Source: Paracoccaceae bacterium
Lineage (GTDB): Bacteria > Pseudomonadota > Alphaproteobacteria > Rhodobacterales > Rhodobacteraceae
Reading direction: 5' to 3'
Assembly (NCBI GenBank): GCA_002709405.1
Contig: PAQV01000062.1
Span: forward strand, 119,238 to 183,237
DNA: 64,000 nucleotides
Shown here one piece after another: positions 1 through 9,997 of this stretch; position 1 is the first letter of the stretch; each line of letters starts with the position of its first letter. A model generated the notes under the pieces. That model saw only the letters and a list, made by a program, of their open reading frames with translations, was not told the origin of the DNA and did no database searches. Position numbers and translations under genes: made by a program.

Positions 1-480
1 GCCATCCACAACCCGCCCCTGCGGCTGATCATCGTGGGCGCGGTGCACATCGCCCAGGCGCTGGTGCCGATGGCCCGGATCGCGGGCTATGACCCGGCGA
101 TCATCGACCCGCGCGAGGCCTTTGCCTCGGATGCGCGGTTCCCCGGAGAACGGCTGTTGCACGACTGGCCGGACGAGGCGGTGGCGACGCTGGGGCTGGA
201 TGCGCGCACGGCGCTGGTGCTGCTGACCCACGATCCCAAGCTGGACGATCCGGCGTTGGAGGCCGGTCTGAAGGCCGATTGCTTCTATATCGGGGCGTTG
301 GGGTCCACCCGGACCCATGCGAAACGGGTCGACCGGCTGACGGCGGCGGGGTTTTCGGACGCGGAGATCGGGCGCATCCATGCGCCGGTGGGGCTGGACA
401 TCGGGGCGGCGGGGCCGGCGGAAATCGCGGTGTCGGTGCTGGCCGAGATGACGGCGGTGCTGCGGGGCAAACGGCCGTGA
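1..480 (+). CDS. XdhC/CoxI family protein, C-terminal part (5' end outside window)
   Basis: The open frame runs in from the left edge, so only the last 159 residues are visible. They match the C-terminal Rossmann domain of XdhC/CoxI-type proteins. A nucleotide-binding-like stretch (LIIVGAVHIAQALVPMA) lies near the start, a DPR motif follows, and the typical FYIGALGSTRTHAKR segment is present. XdhC proteins bind and sulfurate the molybdenum cofactor before it is inserted into molybdenum hydroxylases. The gene lies two genes upstream of coxS and its stop overlaps the next start (GTGA), so it is probably a maturation factor for the coxSLM enzyme. The family call is solid; the exact client enzyme is inferred from position. 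Confidence 0.85.
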   Translation, partial: AIHNPPLRLIIVGAVHIAQALVPMARIAGYDPAIIDPREAFASDARFPGERLLHDWPDEAVATLGLDARTALVLLTHDPKLDDPALEAGLKADCFYIGALGSTRTHAKRVDRLTAAGFSDAEIGRIHAPVGLDIGAAGPAEIAVSVLAEMTAVLRGKRP

Positions 481-1520
481 TCTTCGGTCCGGTTGCGGTG
501 GCGCAGGCCGAGGGCGCGGTGCTGGCCCATTCGGTCAAGCTGGCGGGCGGGCGGCTGCGCAAGGGCAAGCTGCTGGGGGCCGGGGACGTGGCGGCGCTGG
601 CGGCCGAGGGGCTGGACGAGGTGATCGTGGCCCGGTTCGAACCCGGCGACGTGGGCGAGGACGCGGCCGCCCGGCGCATCGCGGCGGCGCTGGTGCGCGA
701 CCCGGGGGCGGCGGGGCTGCGGGTGACCGATCCGTTCACCGGCCGGGTCAACCTGATCGCGGAGGGGCCGGGCGTGGTGGACCTGGATGAACGGGTGATC
801 CAGGCGGTCAACCGGGTCGATCCGATGATCACGCTCGCCACGGTGCCGCAGCATCAGCAGATGGGCGCGGGGGGCATGGTCGCGACGATCAAGATCATTT
901 CCTACGGGGTGAGCGGGGCGGCGGTCGAGCGGGCCGAAGCGGTGGCAAAGGGCACGGCGTTGCGGCTTGCGCCCGTGGTCAGCGCGACCGTGGGGTTGGC
1001 GATGACGGTGATCACAGGTGGCCCTGACAATGCCAAGGGCCGGTCCGCCATCGAGGGCCGGGTGCAGGCCCTGGGCATGCGCCTGGACGAGGTGGTCGAG
1101 GTGCCGCACCGCACGGGCGACCTGGCTGCGGCCCTGGGGGCGCTCTCGGGCGACATCCTGCTGATCCTGACCGCCTCGGCCACGTCGGATGTGCACGACG
1201 TGGCGCCCGAGGCCCTGCGCCGGGCCGGAGGCCGGGTGGACCGGTTCGGCATGCCGGTGGACCCGGGCAACCTGTTGTTCCTGGGCGACCTGGGCGGACG
1301 GCCGGTGATCGGCCTGCCGGGCTGCGCCCGGTCGCCGGCCCTGAACGGGGCGGATTGGGTGCTGAGTCGGGTGGCCTGCGGGCTGATCCCCACGGGCGAC
1401 GACATCGCGGCCATGGGCGTGGGCGGGTTGCTGAAGGAAATCCCCACGCGCCCGCAACCCCGGGCCGGCCGGGCCGCCCGGACCGAACCCCGCCCGGAAC
1501 GGCAGACGGCGGACGAGTGA
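477..1520 (+). CDS. Molybdopterin-binding domain protein (MoeA/MogA-like)
   Basis: The start is taken as GTG at 477, which overlaps the XdhC stop by four bases and gives 347 residues. The frame stays open further upstream but that part is antiparallel or shadow coding over XdhC. The N-terminal half (to about residue 170) has the VAQAEGAVLAHSVKL opening seen in molybdopterin-binding proteins of molybdenum-hydroxylase clusters. The C-terminal half resembles the MoCF-binding fold (VITGGPDNAKG, DILLILTASATSD, GRPVIGLPGCARSPALNGAD). A role in delivering molybdenum cofactor to the downstream coxSLM enzyme is likely from its place between xdhC and coxS. The last 30 residues are Pro/Arg-rich and probably disordered. 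Confidence 0.8.
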   Translation: MIFGPVAVAQAEGAVLAHSVKLAGGRLRKGKLLGAGDVAALAAEGLDEVIVARFEPGDVGEDAAARRIAAALVRDPGAAGLRVTDPFTGRVNLIAEGPGVVDLDERVIQAVNRVDPMITLATVPQHQQMGAGGMVATIKIISYGVSGAAVERAEAVAKGTALRLAPVVSATVGLAMTVITGGPDNAKGRSAIEGRVQALGMRLDEVVEVPHRTGDLAAALGALSGDILLILTASATSDVHDVAPEALRRAGGRVDRFGMPVDPGNLLFLGDLGGRPVIGLPGCARSPALNGADWVLSRVACGLIPTGDDIAAMGVGGLLKEIPTRPQPRAGRAARTEPRPERQTADE

Positions 1521-1754
1521 CCCCCCGAACCGTCAGGTGTCTGTCTCACTGACCGCAGGCCTCTGACGGCGTTATCCGGCACCGGTCCGCGGGCCTGTCG
1601 GGCCGCTTTGGTTGCCCCTGGGGCAGGGCGTTGCGGTATCCTGATAGTTTGACTCGGGAATATGCGACCTAAGCATCTGAAATCTACAGCTTTTCAAAGG
1701 CCAGCCCCCGTGATTTAGTCCTGATCAAGAGGATCAAGGATAGGGGAGGATCCC

Positions 1755-2240
<486 letters not shown>

Positions 2241-2283
2241 ACCAGCCGGCTCGCGGCCCGTGGAGGACGGGTCGGGGGCAAGA

Positions 2284-2309
2284 TGTAGGATGGGTGCTTG
2301 GCACCCATC
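2284..2309. repeat. Short palindromic repeat GATGGGTGC-ttg-GCACCCATC
   Basis: A perfect 9-bp inverted repeat with a 3-base loop, preceded by TGTAG, between coxS and coxL and just upstream of the coxL ribosome site. A second copy of the same design (GTAG, then GATGGGTTG and CAACCCATC) lies at 33038-33063. It looks like a REP-like dispersed element that may form an intercistronic hairpin. Confidence 0.7.
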
Positions 2310-2330
2310 ATGTGCATGGGAGGAAAGTAC

Positions 2331-4694
2331 ATGCCGAAGGATCATGGCATCGGCGCCAGCAACAAGCGGCGCGAGGACGTGAGGTTCCTGACCGGAACCG
2401 GAAACTACACCGACGACATCAACCTGCGGGGCCAGGCCTACGTGTTCTTCCTGCGCTCGGACATGGCGCACGGAACCATCAAGTCGCTCGACACAGCGGA
2501 TGCCGAGGCCATGCCCGGCGTGCTCAAGGTCTTCACGGGGGCCGATTTCGAAGGCGTCGGCGGGCTGCCCTGCGGCTGGCAGGTGACCGACCGCGAAGGC
2601 AACCCGATGCAGGAACCGGCCCACCCGGTGCTGGCCCAGGGCAAGGTGCGCCACGTGGGCGACCCGATCGCCGCCGTGGTGGCCGAGAGCCTCGCCCAGG
2701 CCCGCGACGCGGCCGAGGCCATCGTCTACGACATCGAGGAACTGCCGGCCGTCATCGACATGAAGGCCGCCCTGGCCGCCGATGCGCCCAAGGTGCACGA
2801 CGACCTGACCAGTAACCTGTGCTACGACTGGGGCTTCGTCGAGGACAACCGCGCCGCCGTGGACGAGGCGATCAAGTCCGCCGCCCATGTCACCACGCTG
2901 GAGCTGGTCAACAACCGGCTGGTCGCCAACCCGATGGAACCCCGCGTGGCGGTGGGCGATTTCAACCGGGCGAGCGGGGATTCGACGCTTTACACGACCT
3001 CGCAGAACCCCCACGTGATCCGCCTGCTGATGGGCGCCTTCGTCCTGGGCATCCCCGAGCACAAGCTGCGCGTGGTGGCGCCCGATGTGGGCGGGGGCTT
3101 TGGCACCAAGATCTTCCACTATGCCGAGGAAGCCTTCTGCACCTTCGCGGCCAAGGCCCTGAACCGGCCCGTCAAGTGGACGGCCTCGCGGTCCGAGGCC
3201 TTCATCTCGGATGCCCATGGGCGCGACCACGTGACCAAGATCGAACTGGCGCTGGACGCGGACAACAACTTTACCGCCCTGCGCACCGAAACCTACGCCA
3301 ACATGGGCGCGTACCTGTCGACCTTCGCGCCCTCGGTGCCGACCTGGCTGCATGGCACGCTGATGGCGGGCAATTACAAGACCCCGCTGATCTACGTGAA
3401 CGTCAAAGCGGTGTTCACCAACACCGTGCCCGTGGATGCCTATCGCGGGGCCGGGCGGCCAGAGGCGACGTTCCAGCTGGAACGGGTGGTCGACAAGGCC
3501 GCGCGCGAGCTGGGGGTCGACCCGATCGCCTTGCGCCGGCAGAACTTTATCACCGAGTTCCCCTATGCCACGCCGGTGGCCGTGGAATACGACACGGGCG
3601 ATTACGGCGCGACGATGGACAAGCTGGAAGAGATCGCCGACCTGGCGGGCTTCCCGGCGCGCCGGGCCGAAAGCGAGGCCAAGGGCAAGCTGCGCGGGCT
3701 TGGCGTGAACTGCTATATCGAGGCCTGCGGCATCGCGCCCTCGCAACTGGTGGGTCAGCTGGGCGCGCGGGCCGGGCTTTACGAAAGTGCCACCGTACGG
3801 GTGAACGCGACGGGGGGGCTGGTGGTCATGACCGGCTCGCACAGCCACGGGCAGGGGCATGAAACGGCCTTTCCCCAGGTGATCGCCGAGATGATCGGCA
3901 TCGACGAAAGCATGGTCGAGATCGTGCATGGCGACACGGCCAACACGCCGATGGGCATGGGCACCTATGGCTCGCGCTCGCTGGCGGTGGGCGGGTCGGC
4001 CATGGTGCGGGCGACCGAGAAGATCATCAACAAGACCAAGAAGATCGCGGCCCACCTGATGGAGGCCGCCGAGGCCGACATCGAGCTGAAGGACGGGGCG
4101 TTTTCGGTGGCGGGCACCGACAAGTCGGTGGCCTGGGGCGATGTCTGCCTGGCGGCCTACGTGCCGCACAACTATCCCCTGGAGGACATCGAGCCGGGGC
4201 TGGAGGAGACGGCGTTCTACGATCCGTCGAACTTCACCTATCCCTCGGGGGCCTATGCCTGCGAGGTCGAGGTCGACCCGGACACCGGCAAGGTGACGAT
4301 CGAGACCTTCGCCGCGGCCGACGATTTCGGCAACATCGTCAACCCGATGATCGTGTCGGGCCAGGTGCACGGGGGCATTGCCCAGGGCATCGGCCAGGCG
4401 CTGCTGGAAGGGGCGGTCTACGACGAGAACGGCCAGCTGCTGAGCGCGTCCTTCATGGATTACGCGATGCCGCGGGCCGATGACGTGCCGTTCTACGCGG
4501 TCGACCATTCCTGCCAGACGCCCTGCACGCACAATCCTCTGGGCGTGAAGGGCTGTGGCGAGGCCGGGGCGATCGGGTCGCCTCCGGCGGTGGTGAACGC
4601 GGTGGTGGATGCGTTGCGCTCGGCCGGCAAGGACGTGACGCATATCGACATGCCGCTGTCGCCCGCGCGCGTCTGGGCGGCGATGAACGGCTAG
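2331..4694 (+). CDS. coxL: Aerobic CO dehydrogenase-type large subunit, form II, Mo-binding
   Basis: 787 residues, the usual size for the molybdopterin-binding subunit of CO dehydrogenase/xanthine oxidase family enzymes. The start at ATG 2331 follows GGGAGGAAAGTAC. Key sites are the GGGFGTK loop and the active-site loop AYRGAGR at residues 370-376, which marks form II; form I CoxL has AYxCSFR with the selenated cysteine. Also visible are [11 protein letters not shown] and [12 protein letters not shown] near the end, including the Glu expected to act as base at the Mo site. Form II enzymes are often annotated as CO dehydrogenase, but CO oxidation by them is poorly supported and other substrates are possible. 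It is cotranscribed with coxS and coxM. Confidence 0.92.
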   Translation: MPKDHGIGASNKRREDVRFLTGTGNYTDDINLRGQAYVFFLRSDMAHGTIKSLDTADAEAMPGVLKVFTGADFEGVGGLPCGWQVTDREGNPMQEPAHPVLAQGKVRHVGDPIAAVVAESLAQARDAAEAIVYDIEELPAVIDMKAALAADAPKVHDDLTSNLCYDWGFVEDNRAAVDEAIKSAAHVTTLELVNNRLVANPMEPRVAVGDFNRASGDSTLYTTSQNPHVIRLLMGAFVLGIPEHKLRVVAPDVGGGFGTKIFHYAEEAFCTFAAKALNRPVKWTASRSEAFISDAHGRDHVTKIELALDADNNFTALRTETYANMGAYLSTFAPSVPTWLHGTLMAGNYKTPLIYVNVKAVFTNTVPVDAYRGAGRPEATFQLERVVDKAARELGVDPIALRRQNFITEFPYATPVAVEYDTGDYGATMDKLEEIADLAGFPARRAESEAKGKLRGLGVNCYIEACGIAPSQLVGQLGARAGLYESATVRVNATGGLVVMTGSHSHGQGHETAFPQVIAEMIGIDESMVEIVHGDTANTPMGMGTYGSRSLAVGGSAMVRATEKIINKTKKIAAHLMEAAEADIELKDGAFSVAGTDKSVAWGDVCLAAYVPHNYPLEDIEPGLEETAFYDPSNFTYPSGAYACEVEVDPDTGKVTIETFAAADDFGNIVNPMIVSGQVHGGIAQGIGQALLEGAVYDENGQLLSASFMDYAMPRADDVPFYAVDHSCQTPCTHNPLGVKGCGEAGAIGSPPAVVNAVVDALRSAGKDVTHIDMPLSPARVWAAMNG

Positions 4695-4705
4695 GTGGAA
4701 GTGGC

Positions 4706-4760
4706 GGGACCGGGGGTTTCACCCCCGGACCCCCAGCGTATTTGGGCAAAGATGAAGAGG
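4706..4760. repeat. Intergenic hairpin plus GTATTTGGG tail between coxL and coxM
   Basis: An 8-bp stem, CCGGGGGT/ACCCCCGG (4710-4728), is followed by GCGTATTTGGGCAAAGATGA. The layout (GC-rich hairpin, then GTATTT, then a purine-rich GAAGA stretch) resembles the more regular GGGGTATTT...GAAAGAGAAAGAAG elements found at nine other places in this window. It may be a divergent member of that family. It lies inside the operon, so it could damp expression of coxM relative to coxL. Confidence 0.5.
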
Positions 4761-4797
4761 CGGGCCGCGGTGCCCGGCGTCTTCGAGGAGAGACGAG

Positions 4798-5583
4798 ATG
4801 TACGAATTCGAGTTCGAGAAGCCGTCGAGCGTGGCGGATACGGTGACGGCCCTGGGGGCGGAGGAGGCGCAGGCTTTGGGGGGCGGGCAGACGCTGATCC
4901 CGACGCTGAAGCAGCGCCTGGCGATGCCGTCGAAGCTGGTGTCCCTGGCCGGGATTGCCGAGATGAAGGGCGTGTCGGCCGAGGGCGGCGTGCTGAGCGT
5001 GGGGGGCGGGACCACCCATGCGGTGGTGGCGGCCGAGGCGGTGGCCTACCCGGCGCTGGCCGAACTGGCGAGCCATATCGGCGATCCGGCGGTGCGCAAC
5101 CGGGGCACCATCGGCGGGTCGCTGGCCAACAACGATCCGGCGGCGTGTTACCCGTCGGCGGCGCTGGCCTCGGGGGCGACGATCGTGACCAACACGCGCG
5201 AGATCGCGGCGGACGATTATTTCCAGGGGCTGTTCACGACGGCGCTGCAGGACGGCGAGATCATCACGGCGGTGCGGTTCCCGATCCCTCAGGCGGCGAA
5301 TTACCAGAAGTTCGTTCAGCCGGCCTCGCGCTTTGCCATGGTCGGGGTTTTCGTGGCCAGGTTCGCCGATGGCGTGCGGGTGGCGGTGACCGGGGCGTCC
5401 GAGGACGGGGTGTTCCGCTGGAGCGCGGCCGAGGCGGCACTGTCGGCGGATTTCTCTGCGTCGGCGATCGACGGGCTGGGCGTGGACGCGGACGACATGA
5501 TCGGCGACATCCATGGCTCCAAGGCCTACCGGGCGCACCTGGTGGGGGTGATGACCAAGCGGGCGGTGGCCCAGGCCGGCTGA
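4798..5583 (+). CDS. coxM: Aerobic CO dehydrogenase-type medium subunit, FAD-binding
   Basis: 261 residues with the FAD-binding signatures of the family: ALGGGQTLIPTLKQRL near residue 30 and RNRGTIGGSLANNDPAACYP near residue 100. It takes electrons from CoxS and passes them to the quinone pool or another acceptor. ATG 4798 has a GGAGAGACGAG ribosome site. It is the last gene of the operon and is followed by a clear terminator at 5613. It is somewhat shorter than form I CoxM proteins, as expected for form II. Confidence 0.9.
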   Translation: MYEFEFEKPSSVADTVTALGAEEAQALGGGQTLIPTLKQRLAMPSKLVSLAGIAEMKGVSAEGGVLSVGGGTTHAVVAAEAVAYPALAELASHIGDPAVRNRGTIGGSLANNDPAACYPSAALASGATIVTNTREIAADDYFQGLFTTALQDGEIITAVRFPIPQAANYQKFVQPASRFAMVGVFVARFADGVRVAVTGASEDGVFRWSAAEAALSADFSASAIDGLGVDADDMIGDIHGSKAYRAHLVGVMTKRAVAQAG

Positions 5584-5612
5584 GCGGCCCTGCAGAGATG
5601 CAACTGATGCGA

Positions 5613-5641
5613 CACCCCGGCGCTCTGCCGGGGTGTTTTTT
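5613..5641 (+). terminator. Rho-independent terminator after coxM
   Basis: A perfect 9-bp stem, CACCCCGGC/GCCGGGGTG, with a 5-base loop is followed by six T residues. It ends the cox transcript. Confidence 0.9.
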
Positions 5642-5727
5642 CGTGTAGAATGGTTTGACAGGGGTCAATGCGCGTGGCGGCGCCAACCGCTATGTTGCCT
5701 GCGATCCGCAAAGACCGGGAGGCTACC

Positions 5728-6066
5728 ATGACCAGCACGTCCAAGACCACAGACGAGGCCACCAAGGCCATGACCGAGACCATCGCCAAGATGCAGAAGA
5801 TGGGGCTGAATTCGATGACCTGGATGGGCACGGACTGGGTCGAACGCATGGCCGACCTGGGCAGCGAGATGCTTGATTTCATGGCCGAGCGGGTGCACGA
5901 GGATGTCGAATTCCAGCACAAGCTGTTGCATTGCAAGGACATGACCGAGCTGCACCAGCTTCAGGCCGAATTCGTCCAGCGCATGATCAACCGCTACACC
6001 GAAGAGACCGGCCGGTTTGTCGAACTGTCGACGAAGGCCTGGATGACGCCCTTCGACAAGTCGTGA
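5728..6066 (+). CDS. Phasin-like small helical protein
   Basis: 112 residues starting at ATG 5728 after GGGAGGCT. The protein is almost all helix and amphipathic, with a Ser/Thr/Lys-rich N-terminus, WMGTDWVERMADLGSEMLDF and a later QAEFVQRMINRYTEE segment. This composition and the FxQRMxxRYxxE pattern suit phasins, the proteins that coat polyhydroxyalkanoate granules. No phaC or phaZ gene is nearby, so the call rests on the protein alone. It is a monocistronic gene between the cox terminator and convergent infC. Confidence 0.65.
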   Translation: MTSTSKTTDEATKAMTETIAKMQKMGLNSMTWMGTDWVERMADLGSEMLDFMAERVHEDVEFQHKLLHCKDMTELHQLQAEFVQRMINRYTEETGRFVELSTKAWMTPFDKS

Positions 6067-6128
6067 TGGGATAAGACCCGGCGCCACGATCGCGGACCAG
6101 ATCGGGGCCAGATTGAGGGTCAGACATG

Positions 6129-6156
6129 AAAACGCCCTGCCGGTCGGGCAGGGCGT
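6129..6156 (-). terminator. Rho-independent terminator after infC
   Basis: Read on the minus strand, ACGCCCTGCC/GGCAGGGCGT forms a 10-bp stem with a 5-base loop, followed by TTTC. It lies about 55 bases past the infC stop. Confidence 0.8.
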
Positions 6157-6211
6157 GGGGATCTTGGGCTGGCTGTCAGGCCGCGGTCATTTTTGCGACC
6201 GTATCACCAGA

Positions 6212-6760
6212 TCATTTCTGCGGCAGCGGGCCGATCATCATGACCATCTGGCGGCCTTCCATCTTCGGCATGTTCTCGATCTTGCCGATTTCCTTGACGT
6301 CCTCTGCCACCCGTTCCAGCAGCTCGCGGCCCAGGTTCTGGTGCGCCATCTCGCGGCCGCGGAAGCGCAGGGTCACCTTCACCTTGTCCCCATTTTCCAG
6401 GAACTTGACCACGTTGCGCATCTTCACGCCATAATCGTGGACATCGGTGTTGGGCCGGAACTTGACCTCCTTGACCTCGATGATCTTCTGCTTCTTGCGG
6501 GCTTCGGCTTCGCGCTTCTGGTTCTCGTACTTGAACTTGCCAAAATCCATGATCTTGCACACGGGCGGCGTCGCGTTCGGAGAAATCTCCACCAGGTCCA
6601 GTCCGACCTGTTCGGCCAGCTGAAGCGCTTTGGCAGGGGCCACCACGCCGACGTTCTGGCCTTCGGGGCCGATCAGACGGATTTCGGTGGCACGGATCTT
6701 GTCGTTGACGCGCGGGCCGGTGTCTCGGGTGGGCGGCGCGTTATGAGGTCTGCGGGCTAT
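6212..6760 (-). CDS. infC: Translation initiation factor IF-3, probable AUA start
   Basis: IF-3 binds the 30S subunit, prevents premature 50S joining and discriminates against non-standard start codons. The protein has the N-domain ([16 protein letters not shown]), the linker ([21 protein letters not shown]) and the C-domain ending in [11 protein letters not shown]. Homology begins at [10 protein letters not shown]. There is no ATG, GTG or TTG there; the codon at 6760-6758 is ATA, with AAGGA eight bases upstream, giving 182 residues. An ATG at 6823 exists but would add 21 residues without a ribosome site. infC genes commonly use rare AUU, AUC or AUA starts for autoregulation, so ATA is my preferred start. 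Confidence 0.92.
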   Translation of the reverse strand: MARRPHNAPPTRDTGPRVNDKIRATEIRLIGPEGQNVGVVAPAKALQLAEQVGLDLVEISPNATPPVCKIMDFGKFKYENQKREAEARKKQKIIEVKEVKFRPNTDVHDYGVKMRNVVKFLENGDKVKVTLRFRGREMAHQNLGRELLERVAEDVKEIGKIENMPKMEGRQMVMMIGPLPQK

Positions 6761-6920
6761 TGGGTTGATCCTTGTGCAGTTGCAGGAATTTAATGGATGC
6801 GCAAGGTAATCCCGGACCCGCATTCTTTCAAGCCGGAACAGGCCCGGGAAACAGGAAAATCGTGCGCGGTGCGCGGGTGGGATGATGGGGCTTGCGGCGG
6901 GCAGGGGCCGCCGCGCGGCG

Positions 6921-7814
6921 TCACAGGATCACCAGGTCGTCGAGCGCATATTGCGGGCCGTTGTCGGGTATGCCGGGCATGGCCGACCCACCTGTGGCGG
7001 TGAAGAGGACGTAGGTGACCTCGTCGAAGATGCCGTCGTCCAGGTAGACGGTCCGGGCGCTGCCGTGCGGGGCCGAAAAGACCTCGTAGCCCAGGTATGT
7101 GCCGTCGCGGTAGCCCGAGACGGTGACCTGCAGCCCGTCGCGCCAGGCGGCCGACAGGGACAGGCTTTCGAGGTCGAAGGCGGTGTCCCGTGACAGGGCG
7201 GCCATCCGGCCGGGCGTGTTGGCGATCACGGTGTCGCCGCTGGTGGCGGTCATGCCACCTGTCTCGGCGGCGGGTGTTTCGTCCAGTGCGACGAAGTGGA
7301 ACCCGTCCCAGCCGAACCCGGCGTAATCATCCGGCAGCGCGCCGGTGGTGGCATCGGGGGCCGAGAGGTCCTCGAACGTGATGCTGGGGGCGTCGGAGAG
7401 GTCGGCGAAGACGATATCGCTGTCCCTCAGCTGATCCGGGGTCACGAAGAGGCGGATGGTCAGCTGGCCGGTCGTCAGCACGGTGCCCAGGCTGTCGGCC
7501 GTGATCTGCAGTTCCGACATGTGCGACACGCCAAGCGCCGACAGGTTGATCCGGTCGCTGCCGGGCTGGAAATCGGCGAGGATGGTCAGGCCGCTCGCCT
7601 CGGGCCGGAAGACGTAGTGATCGGCCCCGGTGCCGCCCCCGATCAGCTTGACCCCGGTGTCGATCACGATGGTGTCCGCGCCGCTGCCCCCCAGCACCAG
7701 GTCAAGCCCGGTGCCCGTGTCGATGCGGTCATTGCCCGAAAACCCCAGGAACAGGTCGTTGGCGGGATCGGCGTCGAACGTGTCGTCCTCCGAAGATCCG
7801 AGGCGGACGGGCAT
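6921..7814 (-). CDS. RTX paralogue 1 of the tandem array (beta-roll plus C-terminal module)
   Basis: 297 residues starting at ATG 7814 (AAGGAGCC upstream). Residues 1-66 carry glycine/aspartate-rich calcium-binding repeats ([20 protein letters not shown]). Next comes a short beta segment with [16 protein letters not shown]. From about residue 145 there is a second module opening with [10 protein letters not shown], then [29 protein letters not shown] and a C-terminal end YALDDLVIL. There is no signal peptide. An acidic residue pair before a hydrophobic tail is consistent with type I (ABC transporter) export of RTX proteins. It is the most diverged of the four full-length paralogues. Function is unknown. 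Confidence 0.7.
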   Translation of the reverse strand: MPVRLGSSEDDTFDADPANDLFLGFSGNDRIDTGTGLDLVLGGSGADTIVIDTGVKLIGGGTGADHYVFRPEASGLTILADFQPGSDRINLSALGVSHMSELQITADSLGTVLTTGQLTIRLFVTPDQLRDSDIVFADLSDAPSITFEDLSAPDATTGALPDDYAGFGWDGFHFVALDETPAAETGGMTATSGDTVIANTPGRMAALSRDTAFDLESLSLSAAWRDGLQVTVSGYRDGTYLGYEVFSAPHGSARTVYLDDGIFDEVTYVLFTATGGSAMPGIPDNGPQYALDDLVIL

Positions 7815-7868
7815 GGGCGGCTCCTTGCGGATGGGGGTACGGCAACAAGGGGGTGGGCAACAGGCACG

Positions 7869-7901
7869 AAAACGCCCCGGCGGAGAGCTCCGCGGGGCGT
7901 T
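7869..7901 (-). terminator. Terminator after RTX paralogue 2
   Basis: On the minus strand a long stem (AACGCCCCG...CGGGGCGTT, with GGAG/CTCC inside) is followed by TTCG. It lies between paralogues 2 and 1, which suggests that these genes are transcribed as separate units. Confidence 0.7.
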
Positions 7902-7958
7902 GATCAATCTAGGGTGGTGTCGCGCCCCGGGCAATGGCCCTGAGGCGCAAGGTCGCGG

Positions 7959-8852
7959 TCAGAGGATGACCAGGTCGTCCAGGGCGAAGTGGGTGCCCGC
8001 GCCGTCGTCGGTGTCCACTTCCGTCCCCCCGAAAGACGTGAAGACCACTTCGTCCACCGAGTCGAAGATGCTGTCGTCAAGTTCAAAGGTCTGCGACACG
8101 CCGTAGGCGAGGGTGAAGGTTTGCTCTCCGAGATAGTTGCCGTTGTCGTACCCCGCGACGGTAACTTGCAGGCCTTCGTTCCAGGCGGCGGCGAGGTTGA
8201 CTGATTCCAGGTCGAAGTTGGTGTCGCTGGCGATCGAGGCCGGGTCACCCCAGAGATTGATCGCGACGTTGTCGCCCGAAGACGCGGTGTAGCCGCTGGT
8301 GTAGACTGTTTCGTATTCGTCGGTTTCCAGCATGCTGAAGTTCGTCCAGGTGAACCCGGCGTGTCCATCCGGCACGGTGTCGGCATAGCCGCTGGCGTTG
8401 TCCAGCCCTTCAAAGTCGATGATCTGGGCAGGGGCGGCTTCAGCAAAGATGAAGTCGGCGTTGGAGAGCGAGCCGGGGGCCACGTTGACCTGGATTTCCA
8501 GGGCGCCGATGGTGATGACGCTGCCGCCGTTGGCCGCGGTGATGGTCAGCTCGCTGACGTCGGTGATGCCCAGGTCGGACAGGTCGATCTGGTCGGTGCC
8601 GTCCTCGAAGTCGCGGATCATGGTGACGCCCGTGGCGCCGGCTTCGAATTCGAAGACATCCGCGCCGGCGCCGCCGAAGACGATGTTGGTGCCGCCGCCG
8701 ACGGTGATCGTGTCGTTGCCGTTGCCGGCGAAGACGATGTCGGTGCCGCCGCCGACCGAAATCTGGTCATTGCCACCGAGGGTCAGGAAAATGTCGCTTG
8801 CTGCCGAGGCATTGAAAATGTCGTTTGCGTTGCTGCCGATGCGAAAAGCCAT
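7959..8852 (-). CDS. RTX paralogue 2 of the tandem array
   Basis: 297 residues from ATG 8852, with GGAGATACC upstream. The layout is the same as in paralogue 1. A beta-roll (GGNDQISVGGGTDIVFAGNGNDTITVGGG read in pieces) fills about residues 20-70. DFEDGTDQIDLSDLGI and ADFIFAEAAP follow. The C-terminal module then contains IIDFEGLDNASGY, HAGFTWTNFSML, SGYTASSGDNVA, VNLAAAWNEGLQVTVAGY, SIFDSVDEVVFTSFGGT and the terminal FALDDLVIL. It is closest to paralogue 3. A secreted calcium-binding, possibly carbohydrate-binding protein is plausible but unproven. Confidence 0.72.
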   Translation of the reverse strand: MAFRIGSNANDIFNASAASDIFLTLGGNDQISVGGGTDIVFAGNGNDTITVGGGTNIVFGGAGADVFEFEAGATGVTMIRDFEDGTDQIDLSDLGITDVSELTITAANGGSVITIGALEIQVNVAPGSLSNADFIFAEAAPAQIIDFEGLDNASGYADTVPDGHAGFTWTNFSMLETDEYETVYTSGYTASSGDNVAINLWGDPASIASDTNFDLESVNLAAAWNEGLQVTVAGYDNGNYLGEQTFTLAYGVSQTFELDDSIFDSVDEVVFTSFGGTEVDTDDGAGTHFALDDLVIL

Positions 8853-9091
8853 TTTGGTATCTCCAGTGTCAGTGTGAGCGTTTGTCAGTTGGTTCAATGC
8901 CTGTGACATTCGCACCTGAGCGGGCTGGGGTATGTGAACGAAATCACTTTTGGAAATTTTAAATTGGGTTTTTCGTGTTTTTTCGGAGGTGAATTAATCC
9001 GATCAGGGGAATTTCCGAATTACGGATTTATTTCGTGGTCGTTGGAGTTTTTTGTATATAATTGATATTTATGTGAAATCTTGATTTTTTG
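8853..9091. other. AT-rich intergenic region between RTX paralogues 2 and 3
   Basis: 239 bases without a gene. It is clearly richer in A and T than its surroundings, especially 8940-9090 with runs such as GTATATAATTGATATTTATG. It should hold the promoter of paralogue 2 and the 3' region of paralogue 3. No clear terminator stem was found. Confidence 0.6.
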
Positions 9092-9988
9092 TCAGGTGAT
9101 GACCAGGTCGTCCATTGCGAAATGCAGGCCTGCGCCGTCGTCTCCGGGCACATCGGTGCCTCCGAAGGATGTAAAGACGACCTCGTCGACGGAATCGAAG
9201 ATGGAATCGGACAGGCTAAAGGTCTGGGAAATTCCGTAGGCGAGCGTGACGGTCTGCTCGCCGGTCAATACACCGTTGTTATAGCCCGAAATGGTCAGTT
9301 GCAGGTCTTCGTACCAGGCGGCGGACAGATTGATCTGGTCCAGGTCGAATTCCGTGTCGCGGGCCATTTTGGCCGGGGTGCCAGTGTGATTGTAGGCCAG
9401 GTTGTCGCCGGAGGCGGGCCGGTAGCCGCTTTCGGAAACCCGGCTGTAGTCGTCCCATTCCATGACGAAGACATTGGTCCAGGTGAAACCGGCATAGCCC
9501 GCGGGCATCGGCAGGACCGCGCCCTCATCGTTGACCAGGTCTTCGAAGCCGATGATCGTCGGAGGCTCGGGCTGGGCGAAGACGAAATCCTCGGCCGACA
9601 GGGCATCCGGCGCGATGGTCACGTGGATGGTGACGTCGCCGACGGTGATGAGGCTGCCGTTGGCCCGGGCGGTGATGGTCAGGGTGTCGATCTCTTCCAG
9701 GCCTAGGGCAGAGAGGTCGATCTTGTCGATGCCGTCCTGGAAGCCCCGGATGTAGCTTTCGCCGGTTGCATTGGCGGTGAAGGCGAAGGTATCCGCGCCC
9801 GCGCCGCCGAACAGCAGCTTGGAGCCCGCCGCATTGACCAGGATCGTGTCCTGGCCGTCTCCGGCAAACACGATGTCCCGACCCGATCCCGTGATGATCG
9901 TGTCATTGCCGGCGAGGCTGACGAAGATGTCGCTAGTCCCCGAGGGCGCGATGGTGTCGGCCAGCTCTGTTCCCAGGCGAAATGCCAT
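9092..9988 (-). CDS. RTX paralogue 3 of the tandem array
   Basis: 298 residues from ATG 9988 with a GGGAGGAG ribosome site, which is also part of an inverted repeat. The N-terminal beta-roll (LAGNDTIITGSGRDIVFAGD) is followed by FQDGIDKIDLSALGL and EDFVFAQPEP. The shared C-terminal module then follows with IIGFEDLVNDEG, YAGFTWTNVFVM, INLSAAWYEDLQLTISGY, SIFDSVDEVVFTSFGGT and FAMDDLVIT at the end. No signal peptide or membrane segment is present. High similarity to paralogue 2 over the last 150 residues indicates recent duplication. Confidence 0.72.
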   Translation of the reverse strand: MAFRLGTELADTIAPSGTSDIFVSLAGNDTIITGSGRDIVFAGDGQDTILVNAAGSKLLFGGAGADTFAFTANATGESYIRGFQDGIDKIDLSALGLEEIDTLTITARANGSLITVGDVTIHVTIAPDALSAEDFVFAQPEPPTIIGFEDLVNDEGAVLPMPAGYAGFTWTNVFVMEWDDYSRVSESGYRPASGDNLAYNHTGTPAKMARDTEFDLDQINLSAAWYEDLQLTISGYNNGVLTGEQTVTLAYGISQTFSLSDSIFDSVDEVVFTSFGGTDVPGDDGAGLHFAMDDLVIT

Positions 9989-9997
9989 GATGTGTCT

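Noticed and set aside
6761..6823. Longer IF-3 start at ATG 6823
   Set aside because: It adds 21 residues without similarity to IF-3 N-termini and no ribosome site precedes it.
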